Source: Leucocoprinus leucothites (Eukaryota > Basidiomycota > Agaricomycetes > Agaricales > Agaricaceae). From it: 64,000 nucleotides of DNA. The stretch is from contig JAACJO010000017.1 in NCBI GenBank assembly GCA_013368445.1, positions 248,001 to 312,000 on the forward strand. Reading direction: 5' to 3'. Of the stretch, positions 58,505 to 64,000 are shown in pieces. The notes beneath the pieces were generated by a model. The model made no database searches, had not been told where the DNA came from, and saw only the letters and a list, made by a program, of their open reading frames with translations. The position numbers were made by a program, and so were the translations under genes. Position 1 is the first letter of the stretch. Every line of letters begins with the position of its first letter.

Positions 58505-59484
58505 TTGGTTTTCGCTATTATCATGCATATACTATACCATAATTTTGCAATGTTGTTTTTCTTTTCTTGCATTTGTGCATTAACTTTTTCTCTTCTGTCT
58601 GTTGTACTTCAGCATGCATTCCTATACGTACACTACCTCGCATACTACATTTCATCCCCTTTTTTTTGGCATTTTAAATCACCATATTGTCTAGTACTCT
58701 GATGTCTGTGGTCCATATACAATCGGTCCGACGTCCGAACGTTAGCGTTTACTTGGGTTGAAATGTCAGATTGGTAGAGACATTCTCGATTAATAAGTCG
58801 TATGTTTTTTTGAATGTAGGATTCCGAGAGACGTTCTCAGGTATCGGGAACTCGGGCTGGATCAAAGAATACCCAGCATCCCTTCCGTGTGAGCTTTGTT
58901 ACACATGCAGAGAAGCAACACGTCAATAATAATATAGTATGTCGGGTCCGAGAACTCGAAGTGGGTCAGATTCGACAAGAGGATTGTTAGGGATGGTAGG
59001 TGTTGGAGATTTCGGCGACTCACGTGGGTGGGGGCCGGGGTCTTCACCGCCTTTATAGGAAAGAGAGATGCACGATAACAATTTTACATTTCGGAAGTAT
59101 GTCTTGTCATGTCACGCGCAGGCGTGCGCACTTTGCCGTTATACAAGACAACAATTCAAACTGTCTAAATCATAGTCACAATCAACCCGCTCGCCTGATG
59201 TACAACGAATGTCACGAAAAATAACAACAAAATACCAACAAATGTTGATTGATTAACTAAACCCATTCCAAGTATTACTTACTCTACGTAGCTCGAGTAT
59301 ACATGCGATGAAGTGCTACACGGTCCGGACCACATAAACAGGTAACTAAAAGACCAGAGTATGCTAAGATGGGAGAAATGGGAAAACGGTGACACTGGTA
59401 TTTATGCACGTTATGTAGGAGTATCATTTCAACACGAATCCATTACTTGCCGCTGGGCTGGGTAATTCATGTTTGAATGTGAGA
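58505..59484. other. Intergenic, nothing recognised
   Basis: About 980 bases: 3' flank of the disordered-protein gene and 3' flank of the inverted F2 copy. No gene-like frame. Confidence 0.5.
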
Positions 59485-60877
59485 TCATTTGGTCTGGGGA
59501 GAGAGCGCCACCCAAACCTCTGCACTCCGAAGAGAGAGCTGGCACGCGTCAATCGACGGAAAGAATTCATTGATATCCTGCTCTTGTGCTTCTGAGGGCG
59601 ATCGGCCGTTCCTGAACATCCCAATTTGAAGTTGAATCTGTCGCAGGTTTGGAAAATTCCCTGGGCAAACAATAATTGTCGAGATCTTTATGTATAAAGC
59701 ATCTAAGAGTTCCCAGCGTTCCTGATTCATTGTCAGAGCTCCCATCCTTTGGTAAGTGTATCTTGTAGTGAAGATAGAGCTTCTCCAATGTAGGCTTCGA
59801 TGGTAAACTCATCACCAACGAAAGAGGCCACGGGTCCGACGGATCTTGCATGCTCGTGAAATACTCGGGCGTGATAGTTAAGGTCACTTTGAGATAACGT
59901 AGGTTGCAAAGGCCCCCCAAGTCTTGCCAGGTATAACGAACTGGGATATATCTGAGCTCCGTGCCGACAATTAGTGACGCCGCATCGGACACAAAGACTT
60001 GTTTACCCACCAAAAAGCCGCACGTTCAGTTCAAGGTATACCAATGCTGCACCCGCGTGCCTCAGAATTGACCCAGCCCTTTCCGAGTTTGAAGGACTCT
60101 CTACCACATAAGGCCTGCGCTCCCCAGTGCTTGAGATGGAAAACGCTCTTGGAGTGGTGTTCCCCGTACCCGGTTGGTACTCGTCGTACGTGAGCTTCAG
60201 CCGACGAACCCTTTCAAAAGAGAATCGGCCCTCTGTCTCCAGGAATTCACCAAACCGCCTCATCCCAATAGTGTTCCCGAAAAGTGTAACGTCCTTCGGT
60301 CTTGCTGGCTCCCATTCGGTTCCAATAACCACTGATTCCACACCGGACCATATACCGAGCGAGTGATAGATCTGAGATCAAGTGCGAGAGCTTCGAGTTT
60401 CAGGCAGTTTGCAAGTATATGAGGCGGAAAGACTGTGCTCCGTTCGATGATGGCAAGCACACTTGTATGCCTGAGAGCCATAGAGAGGCCTCGGAACATA
60501 GACCGATCCTGCGAGACGGATTGGAAATTCACGCCGTGGAATCCCACAGCACGAGGGTGATGCAGTCTCTGCAAGAAGGCATTGCAGGCCGAATGAAGGA
60601 GAATATCGCTGCATCCATCAGGTTGTTTCACTATGATCCTTGAAATGTATCTCTCCAGTCTGGAGGGATGCGGTAGCAGATCGGAGGTGTGTGGGTCGGT
60701 TGGGTCAATTTGGACAGCCTTGTTCTTGAAGAGGTCGCCCAAGAGGAGCTCCCTGAGCCTCGAACAGGCTCCGGAAAACGCTAGGTAACTCTTCCTGTCC
60801 AGATAAAATGAGATATCGCGGATGGTATCGTCAGGGATAGTTGCAAAGCCATCTTGCACAGGCTCTGGGTGTGACAT
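59485..60877 (-). pseudogene. F-box protein F2, copy C (inverted, two frameshifts)
   Basis: Reverse-strand paralogue of F2A and F2B. Start MSHPEPVQDGF at 60877, F-box IPDDTIRDISFYLDRKSYLAF intact. At about 60307-60311 a G-run is one base shorter than in copy B (LLEPNG|EPARPKD), which ends the frame about 20 codons later. Frame recovers in RFSFERVRRLKLTYDEY up to the intron at about 60012. In the second exon an extra base near 59655-59670 shifts the frame again before LRQIQLQIGMFRNG. The end, WVALSPQTK, is diverged from copies A and B. Two independent shifts make a real pseudogene more likely than sequencing error. Confidence 0.82.
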
Positions 60878-61273
60878 GGCAGAGGGAAAAGAACAAAGCG
60901 AACAAGGGCGTCTAGTCAAAGCGTGCTCATTTTAAGCCGGGAACTGAACTTACGTCAAGCTATCTGGGCAAGGCATTGAATATTGAATGGCTTACGTACG
61001 AGTTGTATACATTCTATATTGGGCTCGGGTAGCCAGCGTTGATTCGAGGAAATATTATCTCTCGTTCAATGATGGGCTTGTATACTACCTGAGATCAACG
61101 TTCAACGTTCAACGATCAGTGTCTACAACCTGTGCTATATTTAACATGTGGATTTCATCAAGTGATTTCCTTGTAGGCGGCACTGCGGTGATGGGTCATT
61201 GTGTCCTAAACTTTGATCTACAACGATCTCTCCAGCCTGATCTTCATTTACTCCAATTCAAGCTCAAGGAATA
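60878..61273. promoter_or_regulatory. Shared divergent promoter, pair C (inverted)
   Basis: 396 bases. The reverse complement keeps the GTTGAACG block, CAACGCTGGCTACCCGAG and the GACGTAAGT splice donor of the 5'-UTR intron, as in pairs A and B. It has a short local triplication of CGTTCAACG near 61096-61113. The TATA stretch seen in A and B is not preserved exactly. Confidence 0.6.
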
Positions 61274-62870
61274 ATGACATTAGAACTTGAACAGCTGCCA
61301 GATGAGATTATACTCAAGATAATCACATACGTGAGCTGCAGTCACCTTTGTTTCATTTCAATGTGGTCCAAAGTAACCTTATACTATCTCACTTAGGTCA
61401 GAGTTCATCGATTCCCAAGACTAAAACACATGCGAATATTATCAAAAACGTTCCACCATTTAGTTACCCCGAATCTTTTTGCTTCATTCACTTCCGGAGC
61501 TGGAAGCAACTCTGTGATCGCTTTAGAGCGGTGCCATGCCATTCTCTCGGACCTGTCTGCTCACCGAACTACCGTCTTTGAGCACACTCGGTTTTTTCGG
61601 TCAACCTGGACCGATCCTCGTTCACAGATGAAGAAATGGAAGTTCTGGTCAAAACTATGGACAAGTCTTCTATCAGTCATGTGGAATTTATCTACCATAA
61701 CGTGAGTGACATTCCTGTGCCGAAGAATCACTTTAATGATCAATTTTACTCAAGCCTAGACGCTGCGGGCATTGGCAACCATAGTGTATATCGCATTAAC
61801 AAAGTCGTTCGAGATGCAAGCATACAACAACGCCTGAGGGAATTCGACCTTATTGTCCGCAGCGCACATCCTCCACTGGAATTTTCTCTCCAGCCACTTT
61901 CTGATCTTCATGTGTTCTCTTTCTCGTGGAGTCTATTCAAAGGTTTGGAGCCACAACTCACAACCGAAATTTCAAACTTGCTCGGAAGGTGCCCGAACCT
62001 GGAAGTACTTTGCCTAGAGATGATGTCAATGTTGATTAAAGACACGCAGAGGGGCGATAAAACCCAGTCGCTGGAGGAGTTGTTCGTGGGGTGGACGACG
62101 ATGGAAAAGCCATTGAGACTGCGAAAGCTGAGCATTCGAGGTGTCGACATTTGCTCTGGGGATTTTACCTCCAACATACGTCATCTTAGAAGCCTCGAGG
62201 ACCTCACGATCGAATTGTATCCTACCCCAAGTGAACTGGGGACCGTCTTTGCCATGCTACAGACAGAGGGCATACACCTCAGAAAGATCTCGGTTATGGC
62301 CCTTCACCCCCCTGAGATTATCGACTACATCTCCTCTTTCACGGGACTAGAAGGTTTCTCCATTGAATCCTATGATGTCCGTGACGACTCACGCTCCCTA
62401 ATTCATGATTTATTCTCCGCTCTCAAGCGGCATTGCGGCACGTTGAAATCGCTGCGAATCAATATCAATAGGATTTCGCCATGGCAGGAGATTCCCAGGA
62501 GTCATCTATTGGAAAGTGCAGAGTTGTTTCGGTCACTTGAAACACTAGAAATCCGAGTACATACAAGCTTGGAAGACGCTCAGGCGGATAATGCTGAGGC
62601 TCTTGTATGTGGCTCGTTAGGTATCATTGTGGGGTCGAAACTGATTGCGTGCAGCTCGCTTGGCTAGAAATTGCGACGCGGTTTCCTACACTAAGTCAAC
62701 TAAAAATAAAACCGGTCAAATGGAAGACTGGTGAATACTCTTTCCCCCACAATAGGGATGACATGGTTGAGCCGGGGTGGAAGACTGTCCCTGCATTTAG
62801 AGAGAGGATTCTGCGAGAATTCAGACGAGAACGGGAGTTCACATTTGACATTATCTATTTCAAATACTAA
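61274..62870 (+). CDS. F-box-like protein F1, copy C
   Basis: Exon 1 encodes MTLELEQLPDEIILKIITY, a clear F-box start. After an intron (GTGAGC...CTTAG) comes VRVHRFPRLKHMRILSKTFHHLVTPNLF. The intron at about 61701-61752 joins STITT to LDAAGIG with the same AAG acceptor as in copies A and B. The long exon has LRR-like spacing (EFSLQPLSDLHVFSFSW, LLGRCPNLEVLCLEMM, LRLRKLSIRGV, LRSLEDLTIELY). The last intron (GTATGTGG...GTGCAG) joins EALV-type sequence to LAWLEIATRFPTL, ending IIYFKY. The C-terminal exon is about 20 residues longer than in A and B. Intact, and the most diverged of the three. Confidence 0.78.
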
Positions 62871-62929
62871 TGCGGCTAACTGAGAGATTGCAAGTGTGGA
62901 AGGGAAGACTTTCTCAGTTTCATCTCGTT

Positions 62930-63990
62930 TTCGCCTTATCGTGTATTGTTGTTGCCTTTGAATAGATTGTCCAAAATGAATTTTCTCTCCTCAACCGGAC
63001 ACTCCGGAAAACTTTAGGTAGCCCCCTTGATCCCAATGAGAGGCACATCATTGAGAAAGGAAGCCGCAAGTGTACCCAGCGCTGACTCCGAGTGTACCTC
63101 CAATGAATACACGAACGTTTGACAAAGCTGTGCTGGATCCTTTCGAGTTGACTGGAGCCTGGAGGATGTTGCAGGCAGCGATACGTAACGTCCGAGTCGC
63201 TTTGAAAACTTTTGTTCGAGGGTACAGCAGTAATGCGAGAATCGCATAATATGTGTCCCAGAACATCTCCGTACTTTCGGAGAACCCTTGTACGCATAAT
63301 ATTCGAAACACTATTACTGTACCCTTTATACCCGGTCAGCGGTGTCCCGAGTCTCAAACATCCTTGCATCATAATGACATATCGTACAGGGTCCGGTTGT
63401 TCTCTACCTTTACCACCACAGCTAGAGCGACCATCTCTTGTATCACCATTTCTCCAAATATACTCGTCGCTGCATCTCCAGGGAGGCAACCCCTCCAACC
63501 GGTGGTCAAGTACCTTAGCGCTCAATCCTTACGACTCTACGGATCCCAGGTCAAACACTAGTCTTATAGCAGGTCCTGGTCCATTGCTTTAACCCCAGAT
63601 CCCTAACGATAACCGCGTCATTCGCAACTCGGGACGTCAGCACTGAGCACAGTCCCCGGTATGTTTAACTTGCCACTAAATTTCTGCACCGAGTTTTACA
63701 CCCCGAAAGAGGTTCTAATTAACCAAGCCATCTGATGCTGATGCGATGCTAGTGCTTTAGTCACTAGCTACGGCCTTGGTTCTTGGAGTCCCTGAGCTCA
63801 TCTTTAAGTTTTCCGTACGGGTGCGGTGGCAGTACTGCAGTAGCGGTGGTGGTGCCTGTCTTGTCGCCGAGTAGCGAATCTTCCCGCATAAAGGGCTCTT
63901 GGTCCCGAGAAATGTTCTGTGACTTGATAGATTTCATCATAAGTGACGCATACAGACTACTACTCGCCGATGGCACCCTCAGCCTCGGGT
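62930..63990. repeat. Inverted repeat X, right copy
   Basis: Reverse complement of 52555-53640 with changes. On the minus strand it shows LLGDKTGTTTATAVLPPHPYG (63860-63800), ALRYLTTGW ... GDAATSIFGEMV (about 63510-63440) and FRILCVQGFSESTEMFWDTYYAILALLLYP (63310-63220), followed by stops. These look like pieces of one decayed membrane protein gene, family unrecognised. Confidence 0.65.
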
Positions 63991-64000
63991 CACTTCTATC

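Overview
This is nuclear DNA of a mushroom-forming fungus (Basidiomycota, probably Agaricomycetes). Genes are split by many short GT-AG introns of about 45-70 bases. The gene content is typical of that class: expanded phi-type glutathione transferases, NACHT NTPases, HGD-type protein kinases, F-box/LRR-like proteins and a Ty1/copia retrotransposon. I saw no rRNA, tRNA or CRISPR array and no sign of bacterial or organelle DNA. Coordinates of spliced genes come from reading splice sites by eye and from comparing paralogues inside the window.

Layout. (1) 1-1184: the 3' part of a bestrophin-like anion channel gene. (2) 2.1-8.8 kb: four tandem glutathione transferase genes. The first is broken by a one-base frameshift, and a 639-base TA-flanked MITE lies between the third and fourth. 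(3) 9.0-27.6 kb: a decayed tandem duplication built from the unit [GST, fimbrin on the minus strand, NACHT gene]. It holds two NACHT paralogues, three fimbrin fragments, two GST fossils and one intact fimbrin gene at the right edge. A 6.4-kb copia element sits in one fimbrin fragment, itself apparently nested in a 461-base insertion. (4) 28.1-29.0 kb: a DUF7137-like protein with a long Asn/Gly tract. (5) 29.9-37.7 kb: a second duplication, [kinase gene plus the 3' end of an NCS1 purine-cytosine permease]. One kinase is open and one is frameshifted; there is one permease fragment and one intact permease. (6) 39.5-52.1 kb: an exact 6.27-kb head-to-tail duplication. Each unit carries two divergently transcribed F-box-type genes sharing one promoter region. 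A third, inverted copy of the pair lies at 59.5-62.9 kb. (7) 54.8-58.5 kb: a gene for a 1209-residue, mostly disordered protein, flanked by an inverted repeat (52.6-53.6 and 63.0-64.0 kb).

How it fits together. The window shows gene birth and death by segmental duplication. In both mixed units (fimbrin/NACHT and permease/kinase) the housekeeping gene survives intact only at the right end. Its 3' end was copied leftwards with the accessory gene, and each junction carries a short patch from a distant part of the same housekeeping gene. The retrotransposon is inactivated mostly by changes that fit CpG deamination. Little functional cooperation is visible beyond the co-duplicating F-box pairs and the GST array, which is probably involved in detoxification.
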